NCBI GenBank assembly: GCA_964393895.1
Contig: CAYMWP010000113.1
Coordinates: 1 to 15,394, forward strand
Reading direction: 5' to 3'
DNA: 15,394 bases
From: B4-G1 sp964393895
GTDB taxonomy: Bacteria > Chloroflexota > Anaerolineae > B4-G1
Below, piece after piece: positions 1 to 8,200 of the stretch; the first letter of the stretch is position 1, and the number at the start of each line of letters is the position of its first letter. The position numbers were made by a program, and so were the translations under genes. The notes beneath the pieces were generated by a model that saw only the letters and a list, made by a program, of their open reading frames with translations, made no database searches and was not told the DNA's origin.

Positions 1-3
1 AAG

Positions 4-51
4 TGGGACGCTGTCCCATAAAACCATTGAAAAACCTGGTTTTTTCAGTGG
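4..51. other. Two adjacent hairpins at the left edge
   Basis: TGGGAC (4-9) pairs with GTCCCA (13-18) around a 3-nt loop. CCATTGAAAAA (24-34) pairs with TTTTTCAGTGG (41-51) with one T:G wobble and a 6-nt loop. The second stem ends in A/T runs, so it could act as a terminator for a gene left of the window, or as a mobile-element end. The sequence alone does not decide. It lies about 30 bases upstream of the DUF4268-like gene. Confidence 0.5.
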
Positions 52-82
52 AGTCTTGAGATGCTATTGAAAGGACGACACA

Positions 83-1015
83 ATGCAAAAGATTAGCCGG
101 CTTGAACCGGTCCCCCTGCGAGAGCTGTGGGCCAACGAAGCGCGCGATTTCACTACCTGGTTGGCGGAAAACCTGGACCTCCTGGGGGAGACCCTGGGTT
201 TGGATCTCTCGCTGGTTGAACGAGAGGCTTCCGCCGGGCCGTTTTCCGCCGACATCCTGGCGGAGGATGGCAACAGCAACCCGGTAATCATTGAGAACCA
301 GTTGGAGCGCACCGACCACGATCACCTGGGCAAACTCATCACCTACCTCAGCAACCTGGATGCCAAGACAGCCATCTGGATCACCAGCGATCCACGTCCG
401 GAGCACGAGCAAGCCATTCACTGGCTGAACGAGGTCTTGCCTGCCGATACGGCCTTCTACTTGGTAAAGATAGAGGCATATCGCATCAAGGACTCACCGC
501 CTGCGCCGGCCTTGACTATTGTGGCTGGCCCTACGCTTGAGACTCGCCAGGTCGGCGCTCAGAAGAAGGAACTGGCAGAACGCCATATTTTGAGGTTAGA
601 GTTCTGGAAGCAACTGCTGGACCGAGCCAGACAAAAAACGTCGCTTCACGCCCAGATCTCGCCCAGCAAGGAGAACTGGATCAGCACAGGGGCAGGCAAG
701 AGTGGTCTCGGCTACAACTATGTCGTCCGAATGGGTGACGGTCAGGTCGAGCTGTATATTGATCGCAGTGATGCGGATGGAAACAAATCCATCTTTGATG
801 CGCTCCAGGCGCGCAAGGAGGATATCGAACAAGCATTTGGTGAACCTTTGGAGTGGCAACGCTTGAATGAGCGCCGGGCATGTAGGATCCGCTACGTGAT
901 TTCCGGCGGCGGGCTGCGGGATGGGGATCGTTGGCCGGAGATTCAGGACCGGATGATTGATGCAATGGTTCGCTTGGAGCGAGCACTGAAGCCGGAGGTT
1001 CGAAGATTGAGGTGA
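83..1015 (+). CDS. DUF4268 domain protein with PD-(D/E)XK nuclease-like N-terminus
   Basis: This is a 310-aa soluble protein with no signal peptide or membrane segment. Residues about 50-100 carry a PD-(D/E)XK-like core: D57 in 'FSADILAED', then E71-N-Q73 in 'VIIENQLERTDHDHLGKL', the E-x-Q variant of the nuclease signature. Residues from about 165 to 305 fit the DUF4268 C-terminal region ('RLEFWKQLLD', 'GLGYNYVVRM', then the conserved tail). The ATG at 83 is preceded by AAGGA (71-75) at 7-nt spacing. Proteins of this type often sit in genomic islands and are presumed DNA-binding or nuclease-like, but their substrate is not established. It stands alone on the + strand and converges on the Gfo/Idh gene. 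The family call is from motif memory, not a search. Confidence 0.85.
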   Translation: MQKISRLEPVPLRELWANEARDFTTWLAENLDLLGETLGLDLSLVEREASAGPFSADILAEDGNSNPVIIENQLERTDHDHLGKLITYLSNLDAKTAIWITSDPRPEHEQAIHWLNEVLPADTAFYLVKIEAYRIKDSPPAPALTIVAGPTLETRQVGAQKKELAERHILRLEFWKQLLDRARQKTSLHAQISPSKENWISTGAGKSGLGYNYVVRMGDGQVELYIDRSDADGNKSIFDALQARKEDIEQAFGEPLEWQRLNERRACRIRYVISGGGLRDGDRWPEIQDRMIDAMVRLERALKPEVRRLR

Positions 1016-1036
1016 CTAGTTTGACAGCGTCACATT

Positions 1037-1147
1037 TGTCATTGCGAGGGCGCAGAGCGCCCGAAGCAATCTCCAATTCCCGAGGTGGGGATTGCTTCGT
1101 CGCCACCCGCCACGCTTCGCTTGCGGCCTCGGCTCCTCGCAATGACA
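1037..1147. repeat. Palindromic intergenic repeat (REP/MITE-like, GTCATTGCGAGG type)
   Basis: The outer arms TGTCATTGCGAGG (1037-1049) and CCTCGCAATGACA (1135-1147) are a perfect 13-bp inverted repeat. The inner arms CGAAGCAATCTCC (1062-1074) and GGGGATTGCTTCG (1087-1099) pair with one mismatch. The element fills most of the gap between two convergent genes. Repeats starting GTCATTGCGAG and containing GAAGCAATC are known as dispersed intergenic palindromes in several bacterial phyla. It may serve as a bidirectional transcription end, but no T-run follows. Confidence 0.8.
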
Positions 1148-1205
1148 GGAGAGAACTGCCCTGGCTGAGCAATTACGATCACTGAAACAACCCCGCCGCT
1201 CATCC

Positions 1206-2276
1206 TCACGTCACGCCGTCAGGCTGCACCTCCCTGCCTTCGCGGGCAGAGATGTGGGCTGCCAGCGCGAACTGGAGCACCGCCTTGCCGGTGGGGCCGT
1301 CGAGCATTGGTTCGCCCCCATTCTTTAGCACGCCGATCAGGTGGCGGGTGCAATCAACAAAGCTATCGTGCCACTCGACCCGCTCGACCGGGATCGGGCT
1401 GGTCTTTCCGTCGCGGAACAGCATCAGCTCTGGCAGATCCACGGTGCGCGCCGTGCACCGGTTGATAAAGATGACGCCCCTCTCGCCGATGACCTCCACC
1501 CGGTCGTCGTCGGCGTAGTAGAGCGATTCGATCTTTATGCCGGGTGTGTGGGCAAAATCGAGCACGCCGTAACGGCGCGGAGCCTTGAACTGGAACATGA
1601 TGGTGGCGGGCGCGTCCAGGTGCTTGGTAGGCACGACGGGGCTGCGATCGATCCAGGCATAGACCCGCTCCACCTGGCCCATCAGGTAGCGGGCCAGGGA
1701 AAAGAGATGGTAGCCGTGGTCAAAGACGAGCGGCCCGCCGCCGCACTTTTGCTCGTCAAAGCGCCACAGCCAGGCGCTGAGCGGCACTTTCCAGGAGGTA
1801 TCGCGCGTGCCGGTGTTGACGTGCATGCGGATCATCTGCGGCTCCCCGATCTCTCCCGCCGCGATCATCTCTTTGGCGCGGACGTGGGGCGGGTAGAAGC
1901 AAAAGTTCTCGTACACGCGCAGCACCACCCCCGCTCGCTCCGCCGCCTCGATCATGCGGTCGGCTGCGGCCACGCTGAGCGCCATCGGCTTTTGCACCGA
2001 GACGTGCTTGCCCGCCTCGCACGCGGCGACCGTCATCTCGGCGTGCAGGTGGTGGGGGACCAAGAGCTCCACCAGGTCAATCTCAGGATCGGCCAGGAGC
2101 TTGGCATAGTCGGTGTACACCCTGTCCACGCCCCAGGCCCTGGCCTTGGCGCGGGCGTTCCTGCGTTTGACGTCGCACACGGCGACGATGCGGGCATCCT
2201 CCCGCCCGTGGTAGCCCAGCGCGTGCAGGTCAGAGATACGGCCACAGCCAACGATTGCCACTCGGATAGGGTTCAT
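1206..2276 (-). CDS. Gfo/Idh/MocA family oxidoreductase
   Basis: This is a 356-aa cytoplasmic NAD(P)-dependent dehydrogenase of the sugar/inositol type, at the usual family length. The N-terminal Rossmann fold begins with 'RVAIVGCGRIS' (G10, G12), followed by the acidic strand end 'VAVCD' near residue 35. The family E-K-P motif is here Q95-K96-P97. The C-terminal catalytic strip is 'GGGPLVFDHGYH', with D186 and H190 in the usual D-x-x-x-H positions. The ATG at 2276 has GGAGG (complement of 2286-2290) 9 nt upstream. It follows the glycosyltransferase operon on the same strand after a 171-nt gap, so it may share the theme of sugar modification, but the gap suggests its own promoter. The substrate cannot be read from the sequence; a sugar or sugar nucleotide is an inference. 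Confidence 0.93.
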   Translation of the reverse strand: MNPIRVAIVGCGRISDLHALGYHGREDARIVAVCDVKRRNARAKARAWGVDRVYTDYAKLLADPEIDLVELLVPHHLHAEMTVAACEAGKHVSVQKPMALSVAAADRMIEAAERAGVVLRVYENFCFYPPHVRAKEMIAAGEIGEPQMIRMHVNTGTRDTSWKVPLSAWLWRFDEQKCGGGPLVFDHGYHLFSLARYLMGQVERVYAWIDRSPVVPTKHLDAPATIMFQFKAPRRYGVLDFAHTPGIKIESLYYADDDRVEVIGERGVIFINRCTARTVDLPELMLFRDGKTSPIPVERVEWHDSFVDCTRHLIGVLKNGGEPMLDGPTGKAVLQFALAAHISAREGREVQPDGVT

Positions 2277-2285
2277 CTCATTGCT

Positions 2286-2318
2286 CCTCCGCTTGCTCCC
2301 GATGGGTAGGGTGTTATA
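2286..2318 (-). promoter_or_regulatory. RBS and possible -10 of the Gfo/Idh gene
   Basis: On the - strand TATAAC (2313-2318) is a fair -10 box and GGAGG (2286-2290) is the ribosome binding site. No good -35 box is seen at 16-18 nt. The inner end of the 112-bp inverted-repeat element lies directly upstream of the -10 candidate. Confidence 0.35.
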
Positions 2319-2322
2319 CAGT

Positions 2323-2434
2323 AATTCCCGTTTTGAAGCCGCACCGCCGTAAAACAGACGGTGCTGGCTAGTTTTTTCCTAGCAGCGGCTCTTTTAGCCG
2401 ATGCACCCAAGCTAGAATTGCCAAAACGGGAATT
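2323..2434. repeat. 112-bp element with 13-bp perfect inverted terminal repeats
   Basis: AATTCCCGTTTTG (2323-2335) and CAAAACGGGAATT (2422-2434) are exact inverse complements. Inside lie two more hairpins: GCACCG (2341-2346) with CGGTGC (2359-2364), and CGGCT (2386-2390) with AGCCG (2396-2400). It occupies the gap between the end of the 759-aa glycosyltransferase gene and the Gfo/Idh gene. It could be a small non-autonomous mobile element or a terminator/operator region. No obvious target-site duplication flanks it. Confidence 0.65.
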
Positions 2435-2447
2435 GCTGCATTCCGAC

Positions 2448-4727
2448 CTACTCGAACACGCTCACCGTCGTCAATACGATCCGGTCGCTCCGAGTGCCGT
2501 CCGCCATCTGCACCGGCCACCGCTCCATAGTGTCCAGCCAGTAGGCTCCCGCCTGAAGCCGATATTCACCCGCTGGTGTTCCCTCTGGCACCTGGAGCAG
2601 GTGACGCTGTGCGATCGCGTCGCCCGGCCGCCACTGTTCGATGGGCACACCCAACCCATCCCCCACCGCGACGACGCTTCCATCTGGCCCAACGAGGTGC
2701 GCCATCAGCGAGAGAGGGCGTCCCGGAGTTTCCCTCACCTCCCAGAAAGTCCACAATACCATCGTGCCCCCTTGCGGGTCAGGGTCATCACGGTTCACGC
2801 GATAGCCCAGCAAGTTCAGTGGGCCATCCACTGTCACTGTGTGCTCCGGTGGCCAGGGTTTCAATCCCATCCTCTCGACACGGTAGAGCCAGTAATAGGA
2901 ACTGCCGTCAGTGTGACGCGCTTCCACATCCAACACAGCGCCCGGCGGCGGCTCTGCGTTCGGCGGCAGTATGTATGCTCCAGGCTCCGCGCCGTCGGGA
3001 TAGACCCGGCTCTGCCCGCAATCCAGCAGGATCACGCGCAGGCCGGCGTGGCCGAATCTCGCACGCACCTGCTCTGGCGAGAGCGGCGGCGCCGGGTCGG
3101 CGCAGAGGACAGCCCAGGTCGGAGCAGGCCGCTCTGGGACCTCGTAGACAAAGAGTGCGTGCCCCAGCCGCGCCACCGGCTCGTGGGCGCGGAACCAGGC
3201 GTAGGTGTTGACGTCCGGCGTGTAGGTGCCTTGCAAAACCGTCGCGCCGATGGCGTAGAATCCGGGGGCGGGATCGAAGGGCGCAAAGGGCGCCGCGCGC
3301 GGGTCGGGCGGCAAAAAGTCGGCGTTGATGCCGTAAACCTGGGGCCGGTCGGGGCTGTAGTGGGCGTAGTGGACCTGCTCGACCTGATTCTCCTCCATCC
3401 AGTCGCGCAGTTGCCACAGATTCTGGCCCCAGTCCAGGTTGGAATCCACCAGGTAGCGATAGCCACCCTGTGGGCCGCCGGCGAGTGCGTTGAAGTAGGC
3501 GAGATAGTGGGGGGAGAGTCGCAGCGCGCCGAAGAGGTAGCAGGCGAGTAGTGCGTAAAACGTGAAACGTAAAACGTGAAATGTGAGACGTGAAGCGTCA
3601 AGTGCCAAACGTGAGGTGAATATGAAAAGGAACGGGAGGAGGGGGAGGAGGTGGCGGTAGCCGATGTTGACACTGCTGAACAGGGTAGGGGCGGCGTAGA
3701 GAGCCGGATACAACAGCAGAGGCCCCCACTTGCACACTTGCAGACCCGCCGGGTTGCCAACTCGCATGTAGATGCGCCAACCCGCAACCATCATCAAGAC
3801 CAACGTCGCCAACGGTGTCTTGAGCGCAAAGGCCACGGGAAAATAGTACCACCAGCCGTGGTCGCTGTTCTGACCCATCAGGAAGGAGGGGTGACCTAAT
3901 TCGTAATGCTCCTGCAACGAGCGATAGATCTCCAGGTGAGTGGCGGCCGGGACAGGTACAGGGATTCCGGGGACGGAACGTACTTCGAGGCCATAAGCGG
4001 CCCAGAGAACCAGGAGCGCCAGGGTCAGGCATCCTGCCGCCGCCAGGAAGCGACGGCGCCAGGGAAGGGGGCGCGGCCCCAGCAGGCACAGCAGGCCGAC
4101 GGCGGGTAAGAGCGAAACGGCCGACACTTTGGAGGCCAGCGCCAGCCCCAGCGCAACTCCTGCGCCGATCCAGTACCCCCGCCGCGCCAGGCGCAAGTAG
4201 CGGGCGATCAGAAACAGCGCCGTCGTGCCCCACAATACGACCGCCATGTCGGTGGTCACCAGCGAGCCGTGGGCGATGATGTTGGGGTCAAAGGTATACA
4301 GGAACAGCGCCAGGAGGCCGGCTGGCCGTCCGAAGAGGTCGGCGGCCCAACGATGGACGATGGCGCCCAGAAGCAGCGTCATCAGGATGATGGGGAAGCG
4401 AGAGGCCAGCGCCAGCCGCCGGGGGTAGGGGTATTGCCACACTATCCCATCGGTGATGGCGGAGAGGCTGGCGATCTCCCAGCCAGAGATGGCGCGCGGG
4501 TCGGGCAGATCATCCTGGAGCAGCAGGGGGGCGGCGGCCAGGACGTTGGCCAGGGGCGGGTGGATGTGGATTGGCTGCAAGCGCAGGTCTCCGCTGCGCA
4601 GGGTGGCATAACCAATGGCCAGATGGGGGCCTTCGTCGAAGGTGATGGAGGCGGCGCGGGCGTGGGCCATCGCCTGGGCAAAGAGGCACACCAGAAGTAA
4701 GACGGCCAGTGATCGGTGCTTAGGCAC
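2448..4727 (-). CDS. GT39-like integral membrane glycosyltransferase with extracytoplasmic tail
   Basis: This is a 759-aa GT-C fold protein of the PMT/ArnT (GT39) kind, which would transfer a sugar from a polyprenyl-phosphate donor on the outer face of the membrane. An N-terminal helix (about 5-25) leads into the first outer loop with 'FDEG' (30-33; D31/E32 is the expected catalytic acid pair) and 'HPPLANV' (56-62). 'DPNIIAHGSLVTTDM' (146-160) is a second family-type motif. About ten membrane helices end near residue 400, followed by 'DSNLDWGQNLWQL' and a soluble region. The last about 120 residues form a beta-rich module shared with its neighbours. The start is GTG with GGGGGGAGG just upstream; it overlaps the stop of the 177-aa gene by 8 nt, so the two are coupled. 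A heptamer repeat is coded at about residues 373-395. The acceptor is unknown. Confidence 0.88.
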   Translation of the reverse strand: MPKHRSLAVLLLVCLFAQAMAHARAASITFDEGPHLAIGYATLRSGDLRLQPIHIHPPLANVLAAAPLLLQDDLPDPRAISGWEIASLSAITDGIVWQYPYPRRLALASRFPIILMTLLLGAIVHRWAADLFGRPAGLLALFLYTFDPNIIAHGSLVTTDMAVVLWGTTALFLIARYLRLARRGYWIGAGVALGLALASKVSAVSLLPAVGLLCLLGPRPLPWRRRFLAAAGCLTLALLVLWAAYGLEVRSVPGIPVPVPAATHLEIYRSLQEHYELGHPSFLMGQNSDHGWWYYFPVAFALKTPLATLVLMMVAGWRIYMRVGNPAGLQVCKWGPLLLYPALYAAPTLFSSVNIGYRHLLPLLPFLFIFTSRLALDASRLTFHVLRFTFYALLACYLFGALRLSPHYLAYFNALAGGPQGGYRYLVDSNLDWGQNLWQLRDWMEENQVEQVHYAHYSPDRPQVYGINADFLPPDPRAAPFAPFDPAPGFYAIGATVLQGTYTPDVNTYAWFRAHEPVARLGHALFVYEVPERPAPTWAVLCADPAPPLSPEQVRARFGHAGLRVILLDCGQSRVYPDGAEPGAYILPPNAEPPPGAVLDVEARHTDGSSYYWLYRVERMGLKPWPPEHTVTVDGPLNLLGYRVNRDDPDPQGGTMVLWTFWEVRETPGRPLSLMAHLVGPDGSVVAVGDGLGVPIEQWRPGDAIAQRHLLQVPEGTPAGEYRLQAGAYWLDTMERWPVQMADGTRSDRIVLTTVSVFE
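3549..3612 (-). repeat. In-gene heptamer repeat (CACGTTT-type), degenerate, about 8 units
   Basis: Read on the coding strand, units such as CACGTTT, TACGTTT, CACATTT and CACGTCT follow each other with 7-nt period. In frame they give 'ASRLTFHVLRFTFYALL', directly before the last membrane helix of the 759-aa glycosyltransferase. The same unit makes a longer, cleaner array in the 1016-aa gene. Confidence 0.8.
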
Positions 4728-5253
4728 GGCCTCCCCCCGAGATAGCTCTTTGAATAGCTTCCACGAGGCGAGTCCAGAGATTGGGCCGGAGTGGAAGCAG
4801 CCAAACCAGGTAGCGATAACCGGTCATTTGGAGCATCTCGCGCCGGGCCTGGCGCAACTCGTGGTCGGTGGGAGGATCGGGGGTATGGACCACGGCCGCC
4901 CAGTGGGGGTTTCGAATGGGGACATTCAACTCTGCCCGCGCGCTGTACTCTGTTTTCCAACCCTCCACTTCTCCCGCTACCGAGAGCGCCAACGCCGCCC
5001 CCTGCTCGAGATGCGCGGCTTCGTGGACGATGGAGCCCAGCGGTCGAGGGTCCGCCGGGTCGGTTTCCAGGGAGTAGAGCCTGGAACTCAGCTCGATATT
5101 TCCTTTCAACGTCCACCTGGCCGCTGTGCTTTGCCGGGCGAATCTTATCTCGACGTCATTTGCAGTGATGTAGTGTGCTGCGTGTTGGCAGACAACACTG
5201 CCTATCGTCAGATTCGCCAATGCTTCAGTCCGCCACGTCTGTAAATCTCTCAT
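4720..5253 (-). CDS. Small HExxH (zincin-like) protein in the glycosyltransferase operon
   Basis: This is a 177-aa protein with no clear signal peptide. The central stretch has 'IELSSRLYSLE' (about 53-63), then 'SIVHEAAHLEQG', giving H77-E78-x-x-H81, the zinc-binding and catalytic motif of zincin metallopeptidases. E102 and E108 in 'WKTEYSARAEL' are candidates for the third zinc ligand. The layout (beta-strand, HExxH, then a Glu-rich helix) resembles small zincins with an 'HELxHVxQ' helix such as the DUF4157 type, but I do not recognise the family. The ATG at 5253 overlaps the preceding stop (ATGA) and has AAGGAG 7 nt upstream. Its own stop lies inside the start region of the 759-aa gene. Tight coupling on both sides suggests expression at a fixed ratio with the membrane enzymes. 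A peptidase function is inferred only from the motif. Confidence 0.8.
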   Translation of the reverse strand: MRDLQTWRTEALANLTIGSVVCQHAAHYITANDVEIRFARQSTAARWTLKGNIELSSRLYSLETDPADPRPLGSIVHEAAHLEQGAALALSVAGEVEGWKTEYSARAELNVPIRNPHWAAVVHTPDPPTDHELRQARREMLQMTGYRYLVWLLPLRPNLWTRLVEAIQRAISGGGRA

Positions 5254-8200
5254 CGTTCTCTCCTTACGTTCACCGGTAGAACCAGGCGGTCATTGGGCAA
5301 TCGCTCGCCGCCGGAAGTGATTGCCGGCAGTCGTGTGACCGTTCGGTCGTAGAGGCCCGCTGCCAGCCGGTACGTCCCTGGCGCCACGTCCAGCAGGGGC
5401 AAGGTGACTGTCTCACTGACCACCTCGCCCTCGACCCACCAGGACGTGGGGTATGCGCCGCCGCGCGGCCCGGCGTCACTCTGGGCGGCGATGGCTTGTG
5501 TGTTGGGGTCGAAGAGGTGGACGAATACGGTATAGTCGCCGGCCGGCGGCCGGACGGCCTGCCACCACAGGGTCAGCCGCAAGTCGCCTTCCCCCTGTTC
5601 CAAATCGTAGCCGGCCAGCCGCACCTCGTCACCAAACTCGACCTCCACGGGATGCTCCAGAGGCGGGAGGGAGAAGGTGCGCTCTATCGGCTGCGCCTCG
5701 AACGGGGCTTGCAAGGGCAGTGCAAAATTTCCCAGTCGCGCCTGCCCCAGCGGCTCCAGTGTGGATAATTGGTAGAGCAAGATTTGCAGATGATAACCAC
5801 TGCCCGGAGCCAGATCGTCCGGCAGTGCGAGGATGTAGCGGTCGGCGACGGGCTCGCCGGGCCGCCACAGGCTGGTGGGCAGGAAGCCATAGCCTGGATA
5901 AGTGTCCAGGGATTCGCGCACCTGTCCAGCGGGGTCCAGGAGGCGCAGAGAGATGGCATAATTGGCCGCCAGCGGTCGCGTCGCCGACCACGCCAGCCGC
6001 ACGGCTAACCGGCCGGAGTCGAGCTGGGCGACTGTGGCCTCGAGCAACCGGATCTCTGAGCCGAAGGGAGCCAGAACGGGGGCGCCGGGTGAGAGCGGCG
6101 GGCCGCGCGGGACGCGCACCGGGCGCAGGTAGGTCTCGCCCAGTTGGAGCAAGTAGATGCCGCGCGGGGCGTCGTCGGGCAGTTTGAGGTTGGAGAGCGG
6201 CGACTGGAGATCGGTGATTGCTTCGGCCAGGGGTTCTACGTCGTGGCGAACGGCAGCGGGAGAGACCAGGCGCAGCGTCGTCGTGTGCGGGCCATTAGCC
6301 TGCGACCAGTCCAGCGTGACGGTCAGTGTGTCGCCTGGGGCCAGTTCCTCGGCCGAGAGCGTGTATCCAGCCAGCCGCGCCACTCCGTCAATGTCCACGC
6401 CGTCGGGATTGTGGTGCAGGTATGGTGCGTGGACAAAGTCCATCGTCAGGTCATTTTCAGCTCCCCCGTCGCTCTCCGGTAAGAGCGCCAGGAGCAATAC
6501 GACGATGAGCAATGAAACAATTAGCAATGGGCAATGGCGGGTTCTTGCACTCCTGCCAACAGTGAGCAGTATAACCACTGCCACCGCCAGCGATACAACT
6601 TCTGCCGCAGCACGCAGCGGCGTGCGCCCCAGTCGCAGGGTGATGGTGTGCTCGTCCGGCGGGATCTCTAGCGCCAGGTAGCCGGAGCCTGCGACCGGCC
6701 ACACCTCCACCGACTCCCCATCTACCTGCGCGCCCCAGCCGGGCCAGTAGAGGAGCGGAAAGGCGATTCTCCCGCCCTCTCCCGAGACGCGCCACACCTG
6801 GCGCGTCGGTTTGCGCTCCAGCAGCAGCGCCTCAATCGCCGCGCCGTCCAGCGGGATTGCGCGCAGCGGCGCGCCCGGTTCGATCAGCGCATCGGAGGTG
6901 AAAGGGCGCGGGTTGGCGGTGTTGGGCAACCACTCGTAGCGGATGGTGGTGCCGATGTTCTGGGTAAAGAGTTCGTAGAGTTGCAGCCGTTCCGTCGTGA
7001 CGTCGGCCGGGGTGATGGGGAGGCGGGCGGGGTGGAGGGAGAGAAGCACGGAAGCGGCCAGGAGTGCAGTGATTGGCAAAACGTAAAACGTGAAACGTGA
7101 AACGTGAAACGTGAAGTGTGAAACGTGAAGCGTGAAGCGTGAAACGTGAAGCGTGAAACGTGAAACGTCAAACGATGCCAGGGCCGCCGTCGCCGCCGCC
7201 GTGAAGAGGGCCTGCACGGAGAGAAAGCGCCACGGAAACTGGACGACCGGCAAGAGCGGCAGGTGATCCCACAGGGGTTTGGAAAGCGGTGTGATCATTG
7301 TCGTGGAGAGCAGCAAGCCGATGAGGATGAACCACCGGCGAGCCTCCAAGCGCCGCCGGAGACCTCGCACGATCAGCGCCAACCCTCCCAGAGCAGCGAA
7401 CGCCGCTTGCGCCGCCCCCATCGCAAAGGGGGTGCTGCCGTCCGGTGAGATGGTATAGTCGAAGAGGAGAGAACGTTGGACCAGATCGGCAGCGCGGAAG
7501 TGGCGGCTGTAATGAAAGTATCCTTCGGTGGAGGGTCCCAGTTGCACGTATCCCAGCTCGGCCACGGCCGGGAGCCAGAACCAGGCCGAGAGTAAAACTC
7601 CAATGAGCAATGACCAAACCCCAATGATCCAAGGCCTTTTCTTCCTGCGCCACGCGAGTATCACCAGGTACAACAGAATAAACGGCGAGAAAATGGCCGC
7701 CGACAGGTTATGGGTGAGGATAAGCCCGGCGTAGGCCAAGGCCGCCGCCGTCACGCGCAAGCTGGTGGATTTGCCCGCTTGCTCACTCACAAACAGCCTA
7801 TCGAGAGACCAAAGTATGAGCGGGTAGAACACGAGAGCGTAGAACTCGGATAGCGAGTCGCCGCGCACGTAGACGTTGACCAGATGGAATGGCGCAAAGT
7901 TGTAGGCGACGGCCGCCAGCCAGGCGGCCCAGTGGCTGCGGGTCAGGCCGCGCGTCCAGCCGTACATCGCCAGTGCCGCCAACACGAACCCCAAAGTCTG
8001 CACCAGTTTGAGCGCGGTCAGGATGTCCACGCCGACCAGGACGAGCAACCCGGCCAGGTAGTAGGGTAGCGCGGCGTAGTAGCTGAAAAAGGGATACCCC
8101 AGGCCGTAGGCCGCGTCCGGCATCCAGCGGACGGGGAAAACGCCGGCCCGCAGGTTGGCCGCCAGTTGGTGGGTGCGCTGGAGGAGAAAGGGGCTGTCGC

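Noticed and set aside
1341..2309. Long + strand open frame opposite the Gfo/Idh gene
   Set aside because: It is a high-GC shadow; the - strand product has clear Gfo/Idh motifs and a good ribosome binding site.
2361..3551. Long + strand open frame opposite the 759-aa glycosyltransferase gene
   Set aside because: Its product is rich in Arg, His and Pro with no motifs and runs antisense to a recognisable membrane enzyme.
7078..7168. CRISPR-like array
   Set aside because: The unit is only 7 nt with no spacers, and it lies inside an open coding frame.
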